A stretch of DNA of 64,000 nt, taken from NCBI RefSeq assembly GCF_009362785.1, contig NZ_WHNQ01000030.1, forward strand, positions 1-64,000. The letters run 5' to 3'. Source of the DNA: Paraburkholderia atlantica (GTDB lineage Bacteria; Pseudomonadota; Gammaproteobacteria; Burkholderiales; Burkholderiaceae). The notes beneath the pieces were generated by a model, which was given only the letters and a program-made list of their open reading frames with translations, was not told the origin of the DNA and searched no databases. A program made the translations under genes and the position numbers. Positions 25,667 to 34,260 of this stretch are shown here, in pieces (within the stretch, counting starts at the first letter, position 1; the number at the start of each line of letters is the position of its first letter).

Positions 25667-26974
25667 TCAACGGAACGACGCTCCGGCTGCTGCTCGCAGC
25701 GGTAGCTGTGCCGGCTCGGACCCGGCGTCGAGCGATGTTTTACTCGGCGCGAGCCTTGCCGCGCGTGCATAGACTTGCGCGAGCGCTTCGCTGACGCCGC
25801 GCCAGGTAAAGCTGGTCCGCGCCCGCTCGAGGCCCGCTTCGCCCATCCGGCGCGCGAGCGCGGGGTCGCGCCGCAAGCGGTCGAGACGCGCGGCGAGCGT
25901 GTGCGGATCGCGCGGCGGCACCAGAAAGCCGGTCACGCCATCGAGGACCGAATAGCGAATGCCGCCGACATCGGCGCCGATCACCGGCGTCGCGCAGGCC
26001 ATCGCCTCCACCGGCGTGATGCCGAAAGGCTCGTACCAGGGCGTCGTCACGAACACGTCGGCGGCGCTGTAGAAGTAGCGCAGCCGCGCGCGACCACGCC
26101 GGCCGACGAAGCTCGTCTGCTCCGCGACACCGCATTCGCGTGCGATCTCGCGCAGGCGCGCGATCTCCGGCGTCGCGATTTCGTTGGGCGCGTCCGAATT
26201 GCCACCGACCACGTACAGTCGCGCCGCCGTGTTGAAGGTGTGCTTCAGCACGCCGACGCCGCGCACCACGTTGTCGATGCCTTTGCGCTGCACGAGCCGG
26301 CCTAGCTGCAGCACGATGAAGTCGTGCGGGCTCCAGCCGAGCGCATTGCGGGCGGCTTCGCGCTCGACGGGCCGGAACTCCTCATCGTCGAAACCGCACG
26401 GCACGATCCGGATGCGCGCGGGATCGGCGCGATAGTGTTCGAGCAGATCGGCCTGGTCCTGCGGACATTCGGCGACGACGACGTCCGAGCGTGCGACCAA
26501 ATCGTCCTCGATCGCGAAGCGCTCGTCGGGGAAGCCGTCATCCGCTCCTTGATGGATACGCCGCACGCGGCCGAGCGCATGGAAGGTCGTGACCAGCGGC
26601 ACGCCGAGCGCAGCCTTCACCTTCAGCGCGGCGAGGCCGGACATGAAGAAGTTCGCGTGCATGACGTCGTAGGGCTGCGGTTCGCGACGAAAGAACCCGA
26701 TCAGGAATGTCGCGAACTCGTCCATGAACGGCAGTAACTGTTCCTTCGGCAATTGTCGCGGCGGTCCGGCGGGAACATGAATCACGCGCACGCCGTCCAT
26801 CTCGACGCGCTCGGGCACCAGTGCGCGATCGCGGCGCGTGAACACGTCGACCTGATGGCCCATTTCCACCAGCTGACGCGCGACGTTCGCGACGTAGATG
26901 TTCTGGCCGCCGCTATCGACGCCACCGGCGACAGCAAGCGGCGACGCATGTTCACTGATCAGGGCGATCTTCAT
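25667..26974 (-). CDS. Family 4 glycosyltransferase, first gene of the glycan operon
   Basis: The ATG at 26974 has a strong AGGAAGGAG upstream. The 435-residue product starts with MKIALISEHASPLAVAGGVD and GGQNIYVANVARQLVEMGH, like sucrose-phosphate-synthase and MshA-type GT4 enzymes. The C-terminal half has LQLGRLVQRKGIDNVVRG and the EX7E donor motif in WYEPFGITPVEAMACATPVI. It is cytosolic or peripheral and uses a nucleotide sugar; specificity is unknown. It leads the eight-gene minus-strand operon, 123 bases before the phosphatase gene, and is divergent from the ABC-receiver fusion. Confidence 0.9.
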   Translation of the reverse strand: MKIALISEHASPLAVAGGVDSGGQNIYVANVARQLVEMGHQVDVFTRRDRALVPERVEMDGVRVIHVPAGPPRQLPKEQLLPFMDEFATFLIGFFRREPQPYDVMHANFFMSGLAALKVKAALGVPLVTTFHALGRVRRIHQGADDGFPDERFAIEDDLVARSDVVVAECPQDQADLLEHYRADPARIRIVPCGFDDEEFRPVEREAARNALGWSPHDFIVLQLGRLVQRKGIDNVVRGVGVLKHTFNTAARLYVVGGNSDAPNEIATPEIARLREIARECGVAEQTSFVGRRGRARLRYFYSAADVFVTTPWYEPFGITPVEAMACATPVIGADVGGIRYSVLDGVTGFLVPPRDPHTLAARLDRLRRDPALARRMGEAGLERARTSFTWRGVSEALAQVYARAARLAPSKTSLDAGSEPAQLPLRAAAGASFR

Positions 26975-27295
26975 GTGCACTCCTTCCTGAGATGCGCGTT
27001 CTTCGATGTGGAGGAATCGTTTCACCGGCCCCGAGCATTCGCTGTGCCATTCGTATCTTGCGGCGCCGGGAATCGACGGCAGACGTTGGTCCGCATGGAC
27101 GAAGCGCTGTGGCGTGCCCTTTTTCGTGCAGACGGAGAAGCGCTGTGGCGTTCCCTGTTTCTACATACGGTCATGTAACTTCGCACCGCTGATGGCGCGC
27201 TGGTACTAGGATGGGCGGAGGATCGCCGGGCGCGCCACTTGCTCGACGCCACATTTGTGCGACGTTTTATCCGGGCGCGCCCCGACCAGGAACCC
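26975..27295. promoter_or_regulatory. Divergent promoter region, glycan operon and ABC-receiver fusion
   Basis: This 321-base interval separates two divergent transcripts and must hold both promoters. It contains an imperfect tandem repeat: GAAGCGCTGTGGCGT at 27101 recurs at 27137, with 23 of 25 bases shared (27101-27125 and 27137-27161). The 36-base spacing would put both copies on nearly the same face of the helix (36 bases is about 3.4 turns), so paired regulator binding is possible. No known motif was recognised. Confidence 0.5.
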
Positions 27296-29989
27296 ATGCC
27301 GAATTCCGTCCCGCCGCCTCGCTCCGAACTGACGCGCCGAATCGTCGGCGATCTCGCGCATGCGGTATGGCGTTATCGCTGGCAGACCAGCGGGGCGCTC
27401 GCGTTGATGATCACGGCCCGGCTCGCGACCGTGCTGATGCCGCTCACGCTGAAGCACATCGTCGATGAACTCGGCCATCCGCTCGCGCATGTGGCTTTTC
27501 CGGTATTCCTCGTGCTCGCCTATGCGCTGCTGCGCTTTCTCGGCGACGCGCTGAACGAGGCGCGCGACGTCGTGTTCAGCATCGTCGTGCAGCGCACGGT
27601 CGCGGCGCTGACCGAGCGGACCTTCGCGCATCTGCATCGATTGAGCGCGCGTTTTCATGCCCGGCGCGAGACTGGCGCGATCGTGCGCGACGTGCAGAAA
27701 GGCGCCGACGGTATCGGTTTTCTGCTCGGCACCGCGCTGTTTACGATCGTGCCGACCTTTTTCGAGATCGCCGTGATCGTCGCGATCATGGTGCACGCCT
27801 ACGCGCGCGAGTTCATGCTCGTGATCGTCGCGACCTTCGTGCTGTATGCGGGCTATACGTTCGTATTCACGCGGCGGCGCGTCGCGTTCCAGCGCGCGGT
27901 CAATCTGCTCGAAGCGCAATCGGACGGCCGGCTCGTCGATAGTCTGCTGAACTACGACACGGTCAAGTACTTCGCGACCGAAGACAGCGAAACTCGACGG
28001 CTCGGCGACGTGCTGGAAAAGTGGGTCCACGCGCGCATCGCGAACCAGAACGCGTTGACCGCGTTGCACGTGGGACAGAGCGCGGTGATCGCGCTCGGGG
28101 TGGCGGGGGTCATGCTGCTCGCCGCGCAGCATGTGGTGGCCGGCAGCATGAGCGTCGGCGATCTGATTCTGGTCAACGCCTACCTGATTCAGGTCTGCAT
28201 GCCATTGAACACGCTCGGCTTCGTGTTTCGCGAGACCAACGACGCGCTCGTCAACGTCGAGCGGATGTTCGTGATTCTGGCGGCGCACGGCCGCGTCGGC
28301 GAGGATATCGATGCGCGCGACGCGCAGCCGCTGAAGGTCGGCGCGGGGCTGATCGAGTTCGAGCACGTCGATTTTGGGTACGACACCGCGCGTCAGGTGT
28401 TGCGCGATGTCGACTTCCATGCGTATCCGGGCAAGACGCTCGCGGTGGTCGGCGGCAGCGGCTCGGGCAAATCGACGCTCGTCAAGCTGCTGTTCCGGCT
28501 GTACCGGCCCGAGCGCGGCATGATTCGCATCGACGGGCAAGACATCAGCCAGGTCACGCAGCGCAGTCTGCGCGAGGCGATCGGCATCGTGCCGCAGGAC
28601 ACCGTGCTGTTCAATGAAACGATCGCCTACAACATTGCGTATGGACGTCCGTCGGCGACACGCGCGGACGTTGTGCGCGCGGCGCGTGCCGCGCAGCTCG
28701 ACGAATTCATCGAGCGCTTGCCCGACCACTACGACACGCGCGTCGGCGAGCGCGGCGTGCGGCTGTCGGGCGGCGAGCGCCAGCGTATCGCGATTGCGCG
28801 CGCGATCCTGAAGGACCCGCGCATCATCGTGTTCGACGAGGCGACCTCGGCGCTCGACACGCGCTCCGAGCGCGCGATCCAGACCGAGCTGACGCGTCTC
28901 GCGCAAGGCCGCACGTCGATCGTGATCGCGCATCGGCTTTCCACGGTCGTCGACGCGGACTGGATTCTCGTGATGGAACACGGCCAGGTGGTCGAGCAGG
29001 GCACGCATCGTGAACTGCTCGCGCGCGACGCTGTGTACGCGAAGATGTGGTCGCTGCAATGGCAGCAGGGCGAGCTCGAACACGCGCAGCGCCGGCTGAC
29101 CGCCCGATCGGTCAGCGTCAGCGCATTGACGGCGGGTGTGATCGATGCGTTGCACGACGAGATTGCCGGGCAGCGCGTGGTCGTCTACGCGGAGCCGACC
29201 GACAACGCGCTGCGCGTGACCGGCGATCCGAGCGTGCTGCAGCCGTTGATCGCCGAGTTGTGCCGCAACGAGATCGCGCAGGCGAGCCCGGGGCAGCGCA
29301 TCGCCTTGCGCGCGGAGCGTCACGGCAATCATGTGTGGTTCAGCGTGCTCGGCATGGGCGACAAGCCGGCCGAGCTATCGCAGGCGACGGCGCGGCAGAT
29401 GGAAAGCGCGCTGGCGGCCGCGGGCGGCAGCTTCACGCTGACGCCGCTGAACGGGCGGCTCGCCTATGTGGCGATGCTGCCGTTGCGGCCGGTCGCGGAT
29501 GCGCAGCCGCGATTGGCGTCGGAGTCCACGGCACCGGATTCGGCGGAGCCCGCTTCGCTCGACGGCCTCTTCGTGCTCGCGATCGACGATCAGGAAGAAG
29601 CACGTGACGCGCTCGAAGCGGTGCTGAGCACGAGCGGCGCACGCGTGCGGCTGTTCGCATCGGGCCGCGAAGCGCTGGATTGGCTGCGCGTGACGGACCC
29701 GGCGCAATGGCCGCACGTGCTGCTCTGCGATCTGATGCTGGCCGGCGAAGAGGGCTACGACGTGCTGCGCCGCTTGCGAGAACTGGAAGGCGAGCGGCCG
29801 TCGTTACAGGGCAGGCCACTGCCGGCGATCGCATTGACCGGCTACGCGGACGTACTCGACGCACAGCACGCGCGCAGTGCGGACTTCGACGCGCATTTGA
29901 ACAAGCCCGTGCCGCCTGAAGAACTGATCGCTGCGATCCGGCGGCTCGCGCCTGCGCCGTCGAGCGCGGACTCGACGTTGCCAGGATAA
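27296..29989 (+). CDS. ABC exporter (Atm1/HMT1 type) fused to degenerate HATPase-like region and response-regulator receiver
   Basis: The first ATG, at 27296, gives 897 residues. Residues about 20-310 are a six-helix ABC transporter membrane domain. Residues about 335-570 are the nucleotide-binding domain, with Walker A GGSGSGKST near 386, signature LSGGERQR near 490 and Walker B IIVFDEATSALD near 510. Residues about 600-715 resemble a worn histidine-kinase ATPase: GDPSVLQPLIAELCRNEI looks like an N box, but the glycine loops are poor. Residues about 755-885 form a complete receiver with acidic pair IDDQ near 762, phosphoacceptor D812 in LLCDLMLAGEEGYD, and lysine near 869 in LNKPVPP. ABC exporters fused to a receiver are rare. 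The transported substrate is unknown. Confidence 0.88.
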   Translation: MPNSVPPPRSELTRRIVGDLAHAVWRYRWQTSGALALMITARLATVLMPLTLKHIVDELGHPLAHVAFPVFLVLAYALLRFLGDALNEARDVVFSIVVQRTVAALTERTFAHLHRLSARFHARRETGAIVRDVQKGADGIGFLLGTALFTIVPTFFEIAVIVAIMVHAYAREFMLVIVATFVLYAGYTFVFTRRRVAFQRAVNLLEAQSDGRLVDSLLNYDTVKYFATEDSETRRLGDVLEKWVHARIANQNALTALHVGQSAVIALGVAGVMLLAAQHVVAGSMSVGDLILVNAYLIQVCMPLNTLGFVFRETNDALVNVERMFVILAAHGRVGEDIDARDAQPLKVGAGLIEFEHVDFGYDTARQVLRDVDFHAYPGKTLAVVGGSGSGKSTLVKLLFRLYRPERGMIRIDGQDISQVTQRSLREAIGIVPQDTVLFNETIAYNIAYGRPSATRADVVRAARAAQLDEFIERLPDHYDTRVGERGVRLSGGERQRIAIARAILKDPRIIVFDEATSALDTRSERAIQTELTRLAQGRTSIVIAHRLSTVVDADWILVMEHGQVVEQGTHRELLARDAVYAKMWSLQWQQGELEHAQRRLTARSVSVSALTAGVIDALHDEIAGQRVVVYAEPTDNALRVTGDPSVLQPLIAELCRNEIAQASPGQRIALRAERHGNHVWFSVLGMGDKPAELSQATARQMESALAAAGGSFTLTPLNGRLAYVAMLPLRPVADAQPRLASESTAPDSAEPASLDGLFVLAIDDQEEARDALEAVLSTSGARVRLFASGREALDWLRVTDPAQWPHVLLCDLMLAGEEGYDVLRRLRELEGERPSLQGRPLPAIALTGYADVLDAQHARSADFDAHLNKPVPPEELIAAIRRLAPAPSSADSTLPG

Positions 29990-30010
29990 GGAAAGCGCGT
30001 GATTCCGGTC

Positions 30011-30943
30011 TCAGGTCGGCGCGTCGAACTTACCGCCCACGGTCGTCGTTGCGGACGCGTCGAGGTTGCGCTCGGCCGCGCGCACGCGGTCGCGCATCGC
30101 GAGGATCGACTGCGGGACCACCCGGCGTTGTCGGGTACACCATGCGAGTCCGCCGAGTAATTCGATGCCGTCGCGAACCAGCGTGCCTTCCCGCGCGAAC
30201 ACGTCGAGGGCGCGCAACGTCGCGCCCAACGCTTCGCCCAACGGCAGACGCAGCCATGCCACCCACGCGGCATTGCGCGCGAGCATGCGTCGCCGCAACG
30301 CGCTGTCGCGCACCGGCGACGGACGATGCTGGAGCGTCAACTGCTCGCAGTACGCAATCGCATGTCCCGACGCGAGTACGTCGAGTGAAACGAGTGTTTC
30401 CTCTCCGCCGATGAACAGTCGCGGCTCATAGCCGCCTACTTCCCGAAACAGCGCGGTGCGAAACACGCACGCGCCCGCCATATAGCCGATCAAGGAAGGC
30501 CCGGGCAGGCCGACACGTCCCAGCGGGCTTGCGCGCATCAACGTACAGGTGGGGTCCGTCGTGTCGTCCGCGCCGACGGCGACGCGCGCATTCAGCACGC
30601 CAACGCGGGGCCATGCGTCGAGCAATTGCACCGCGCGTTCGAGCGAGCCGGGCTCCCACCAGGTGTCGTCATCGCAGAACGCGACATAGTCGGTCTCGAC
30701 GCACGCGACCGCGTGGTTGCGGCCCGCCGCGCCGAGATTGCCGTCGCATTCGACGACGCGAACGCTCGGATAGCGCGCTTCGACGAGTGCGGCCGTGTTG
30801 TCGGTGGAGCCGTTGTCGGCGACGATGATTGGCGGGTTTTCGGGTAACGCGAGCAGACGTTCCAAGGTGGTGAGCAATTCGCCCGCACGGTTATGGGTAA
30901 GAACGACGACCGAAATGCGCGGGTGGGCGGTTTTTGTTCGCAT
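30011..30943 (-). CDS. Family 2 glycosyltransferase
   Basis: From the ATG at 30943 the product is 310 residues. A GT2 fold starts at HPRISVVVLTHNRAGELLTT, followed by VADNGSTDNTAALVEARYP, the FCDDDTWWEPGSLERA metal-binding motif, and GGYEPRLFIGGEETLVSLD on the acceptor side. An upstream ATG at 31033 would overlap the PIG-L gene by 32 bases and is an alternative start; neither has a strong ribosome-binding site. Pairing with a deacetylase gene suggests modification of an amino-sugar glycan (inference). Confidence 0.85.
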   Translation of the reverse strand: MRTKTAHPRISVVVLTHNRAGELLTTLERLLALPENPPIIVADNGSTDNTAALVEARYPSVRVVECDGNLGAAGRNHAVACVETDYVAFCDDDTWWEPGSLERAVQLLDAWPRVGVLNARVAVGADDTTDPTCTLMRASPLGRVGLPGPSLIGYMAGACVFRTALFREVGGYEPRLFIGGEETLVSLDVLASGHAIAYCEQLTLQHRPSPVRDSALRRRMLARNAAWVAWLRLPLGEALGATLRALDVFAREGTLVRDGIELLGGLAWCTRQRRVVPQSILAMRDRVRAAERNLDASATTTVGGKFDAPT

Positions 30944-31001
30944 GCTAAGCAATCGCTTCGACGGTTGGACCGCGACGACGCAGCAAACGTCGTGCCGTGG
31001 G

Positions 31002-31739
31002 TCACGCGCTTTGCGGATGTCGACTCGATTCATCGCGGCCGAGCTGCCAATAGCGTTCCGTCGAAAAGAGGCTCGCCTGTCCTTCGGGACCGAACGCGCG
31101 CAATTGGCTGCGATAGGCGTCGAGCGCCGCGCGCTTCATGCGCTCGTGTTGCGTCGTGCCGGGCACGTCCAACGCGTGCGGCGCGTCAGCGGCATAGCCG
31201 CGTTTCGCCAGGTCGCATAGGCGCTCTTGCACGACGCCGGACATGCGCCGGTAGGGCACGTCTTCATAGGCGATGAAGCGCGTGGCTGGCTGACGCCGCA
31301 TCAGTGCGAGACAGGCATTGGCCACCATGACGTGATCCGAATGGAACAGGCCCAACGGCATCAGGACGCGCGTGGGTTTCGCATGAGCAACAATCTGGCT
31401 CAGCGCCGTCATCAGCTCGTCCGCACCGGGCGACGCATGGTATTGCGCGTCGCGGAACAGCAAATGCACGGGCAGCGCCGACAGCAGCCCCAGCGCCTCC
31501 CGGTCTTCCGCCTGACGCGTCCGCATCGCTTCGAACGCGTCGGCGAAACCGGCCGCGCGGTCCCAATCGGTCGTGATGTTCTCGGCGGGCGGCGCGGTGA
31601 AAACCGTGCAAACGACCGTGCCGGGATGTGCGGCGAGCAGAAGTCCGCAACTGAGGACCGCATCGTCGAGATGCGGTGAGATGACGAGCAGGCGCTGGTT
31701 CGATTCCATACCGGCGCTCAGCAAGCTGCGTTCCGCCAT
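31002..31739 (-). CDS. PIG-L/LmbE family deacetylase
   Basis: The 245-residue product has the family zinc motif SPHLDDAVLSCG (His-x-Asp-Asp) at about 20-31, and the second histidine motif in LGLFHSDHVMVANACL. PIG-L proteins are zinc-dependent N-deacetylases acting on N-acetylglucosamine conjugates such as GlcNAc-inositol and mycothiol or bacillithiol precursors. It precedes and nearly overlaps the GT2 gene, so the two are probably one transcript. An alternative ATG lies 30 bases inside at 31709; neither site has a convincing ribosome-binding site. Confidence 0.88.
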   Translation of the reverse strand: MAERSLLSAGMESNQRLLVISPHLDDAVLSCGLLLAAHPGTVVCTVFTAPPAENITTDWDRAAGFADAFEAMRTRQAEDREALGLLSALPVHLLFRDAQYHASPGADELMTALSQIVAHAKPTRVLMPLGLFHSDHVMVANACLALMRRQPATRFIAYEDVPYRRMSGVVQERLCDLAKRGYAADAPHALDVPGTTQHERMKRAALDAYRSQLRAFGPEGQASLFSTERYWQLGRDESSRHPQSA

Positions 31740-31813
31740 CGCGGCGCGCGACTGGGCGACGCTGGAATAACCCTTGCTGACTTGCGGTTCTACTACCGCT
31801 TACCACATCAGCC

Positions 31814-32917
31814 ATGAGCCCCCCTGCAAAAGCGCCCGATCACGTCCGAACCGTCGAAGTCCGCAAAGGTCAGGTAACCGGGTCAATGTCCCGCGACGCG
31901 TTTCGCGAGCGCTTCATGGCCCGCTTCTACGATCCGGCGTTTCGTGCGGAAGACGCATCGCTCGCGCGGCTCGAAGCGATCGCGTGGGATGCCTACTCAC
32001 AGGGCCGCAAGGCGCCGGTCACCGAAAAGGCCGGCCCGGGATTCGCCGACCCGGACTACGATCTGTCGGTCGAATGGCGCGCGGCGAGCGAACGCGTGAA
32101 GGCGGCGCAGGCGCGGCAACGCGATCCGGCGACGCGCTCGCGCGTGCTCGTGATCAACGCGTCCTCGCGCAACGACTACACATGCCCCGGCGAGATGTCG
32201 AAGAGCTTCCGGCTCGCGAAGATCGCGCAGCAGGCGCTCGAACGCCGGACCTGCGACGTCGACTTCCTCGACTTGTCGCACCTGAACTCCGATCGCGACT
32301 TGCACATTCATCCGTGTAAAGGCTGTGTGTCGACCGCGATGCCGCTGTGTCACTGGCCATGCAGCTGTTATCCGAATCACTCGCTCGGGCTCGTCAACGA
32401 CTGGATGAACGAAATCTACGAGCGCTTTGCCGCCTGCCACGGCGTGCTGATCGTGACGCCGGTCTACTGGTATCAGGTGTCCGCGCCGCTGAAGCTGATG
32501 ATGGATCGCCTCGTTTGCGCCGACGGCGGCAATCCCGATCCCACCTCGACGCACGGCAAGAAAGCGGACGAAGCGAAGCGTCTCGAACTGGCCGGCTGGG
32601 ATTACCCGAAACATCTGGCGGGCCGGGCCTATGGCGTCGTCGTGCATGGCGACGTCGCCGGCATCGAGGACTCGCGCCGGGCGCTCGCCGACTGGCTCGA
32701 CTGGATGGGCTTTGTCGAAGCGGGCGCGAAGTCGCGGCTCGATCGTTTTATCGGCTATTACGAGCCTTATGCGACCAGCCATGAAGCGCTCGATCGCGAC
32801 GAGGACATGCAGCAGGAAGTGGCCAACGTGGCCCAGGCCGTCGCGACCTGCGTCGAGCAGATCCGTGGCGGCCGCAAGGAGCCGGACGACGCCCTCGGCA
32901 CGCCGCGCGCTAAGTGA
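31814..32917 (+). CDS. Flavodoxin-family NAD(P)H-dependent oxidoreductase with N-terminal extension
   Basis: The 367-residue protein has a roughly 105-residue charged N-terminal extension. A flavodoxin-like FMN-binding domain follows: RVLVINASSRNDYTCPGEMS is the phosphate loop, and VLIVTPVYWYQVSAPLKLMM the second conserved loop. Between them lies a cysteine-rich insert, HPCKGCVSTAMPLCHWPCSC, with five cysteines that could bind a metal or cluster. Such proteins reduce quinones, azo compounds or iron with FMN. It starts a plus-strand pair with the decarboxylase-like gene 28 bases downstream and is divergent from the PIG-L gene. Confidence 0.82.
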   Translation: MSPPAKAPDHVRTVEVRKGQVTGSMSRDAFRERFMARFYDPAFRAEDASLARLEAIAWDAYSQGRKAPVTEKAGPGFADPDYDLSVEWRAASERVKAAQARQRDPATRSRVLVINASSRNDYTCPGEMSKSFRLAKIAQQALERRTCDVDFLDLSHLNSDRDLHIHPCKGCVSTAMPLCHWPCSCYPNHSLGLVNDWMNEIYERFAACHGVLIVTPVYWYQVSAPLKLMMDRLVCADGGNPDPTSTHGKKADEAKRLELAGWDYPKHLAGRAYGVVVHGDVAGIEDSRRALADWLDWMGFVEAGAKSRLDRFIGYYEPYATSHEALDRDEDMQQEVANVAQAVATCVEQIRGGRKEPDDALGTPRAK

Positions 32918-32945
32918 TCCCCAACTCAGATAACGAAGGCAAAGC

Positions 32946-34232
32946 ATGACGAACGACGAAGTGGCGAGCCCGCGCACGCAACGGCGCCGGCTCGGAGGAT
33001 GGCTGCCGCGCGACGAAGCGCATCTCGCGCGCTACCGGACCGCGCTGGCCGCGAAAGCGCGCGAACGTGCGCGCACAGCGCCACGCACGCGCGCCGTCGC
33101 GGAACTCGCGGCGCTGATCGAAGGCGATCCGGTGCTCCGCATGGATATGACGCGCGCCATCATGCAGGCACAGCAAGCGGGCTACGTGCTCGGCTATGCA
33201 ACGATCGACGAACTGATGACGGTCGTCGATTACTTGATGACGTACGCGCCGCCGTTCAGCGAGTCCGATCTGATTCATTGTCCGCTGAACGCGGTACTCG
33301 ACTGGCCGATGTGCATGCCGTCCGGCTATGCGCTGTTTCGCGACCCGGCGCTCAACGCGCAGCTCAAGCATGTGCTGAACTGCTGGTGCGGCTTTCTGAG
33401 TGGTCCGCATTCACGCGAACATTTAAATACGTCGTCGCCCGACGGCTGGTTCAGCCCCGAGGCCGACAAACGGATCGGCCTTGCGCAATTCGTTTGCGAT
33501 CCCGAGCAACCGTATTGGGGCTTTACATCGTGGAACGATTTCTTCACGCGGCGCTTCCGTCCCGGCATGCGACCCGTCGAGGAGCCGGACAACGACAAGC
33601 TGGTCGTCAGCCCATGCGAGGCGACGCCGTACAACGTGCAGCACGGCGTGAAGCTGCGCGACACGTTCTGGATCAAGTCGCAGCCGTATTCGCTCGAAGA
33701 CATGCTGAGCTCGCGCGAGCGCGAACTGGCGCGATGCTTCGAGGGCGGCTCGGTGTATCAGGCGTTTTTGAGCGCGTTCAACTATCACCGCTGGCATGCG
33801 CCGGTCAGTGGCGTGATATCGCGCGCGTACGCGGCGGACGGCAGCTACTATTCGACAGCCGATAGCGAAGGCGAAGACCCGAGCGGGCTCAACGATTCTC
33901 AGGGTTACATCACGGCGCTCGCGGCGCGCGCGGTGATCGTGATCGAATCCGACGATGCGGCGGTGGGGCAGGTGGCGTGCGTGTTCGTCGGTATGGCGGA
34001 CGTGTCGTCGTGCATCATCGAGGCGTTGCCGGGTCAGCGCGTCAGAAAGGGCGATGAGTTGGGTTTTTTCCAGTACGGCGGATCGACCTGCTGCCTGGTG
34101 TTCGAGCCGGGCGTGATAGAGCGCTTCGTCGTCGAGCCGCCGTTCGGCGACAAGCAGCCGCCGATCAAGGTCAACGCGGCCGTTGCAAGGGTCGGCTCGC
34201 GCAACGCATCGCCGTCGCAAAGCAACGGCTAG
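32946..34232 (+). CDS. Phosphatidylserine decarboxylase-family protein, PsiD-like
   Basis: The 428-residue product has an N-terminal helical domain (about 40-180) like the PSDC extension in fungal PsiD-type proteins. A C-terminal phosphatidylserine decarboxylase domain (about 195-425) follows. It includes FLSAFNYHRWHAPVSGVISR, ESDDAAVGQVACVFVGMADV, and the self-cleavage site FFQYGGSTCCLVFEP, with S380 the expected pyruvoyl-forming serine. The motif is GGST, not the LGST of membrane PSD enzymes. Family relatives with this layout can decarboxylate amino acids such as tryptophan instead of phospholipid. Substrate here is unknown. No membrane segment is evident. GAAGG precedes the ATG. Confidence 0.85.
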   Translation: MTNDEVASPRTQRRRLGGWLPRDEAHLARYRTALAAKARERARTAPRTRAVAELAALIEGDPVLRMDMTRAIMQAQQAGYVLGYATIDELMTVVDYLMTYAPPFSESDLIHCPLNAVLDWPMCMPSGYALFRDPALNAQLKHVLNCWCGFLSGPHSREHLNTSSPDGWFSPEADKRIGLAQFVCDPEQPYWGFTSWNDFFTRRFRPGMRPVEEPDNDKLVVSPCEATPYNVQHGVKLRDTFWIKSQPYSLEDMLSSRERELARCFEGGSVYQAFLSAFNYHRWHAPVSGVISRAYAADGSYYSTADSEGEDPSGLNDSQGYITALAARAVIVIESDDAAVGQVACVFVGMADVSSCIIEALPGQRVRKGDELGFFQYGGSTCCLVFEPGVIERFVVEPPFGDKQPPIKVNAAVARVGSRNASPSQSNG

Positions 34233-34260
34233 ACGCGCTGCGCGCCACCGGGCGGCGGAT

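Noticed and set aside
27206..29332. Minus-strand frame of 708 aa opposite the ABC-receiver gene
   Set aside because: Shadow of the ABC domain frame; arginine- and aspartate-rich composition without domains.
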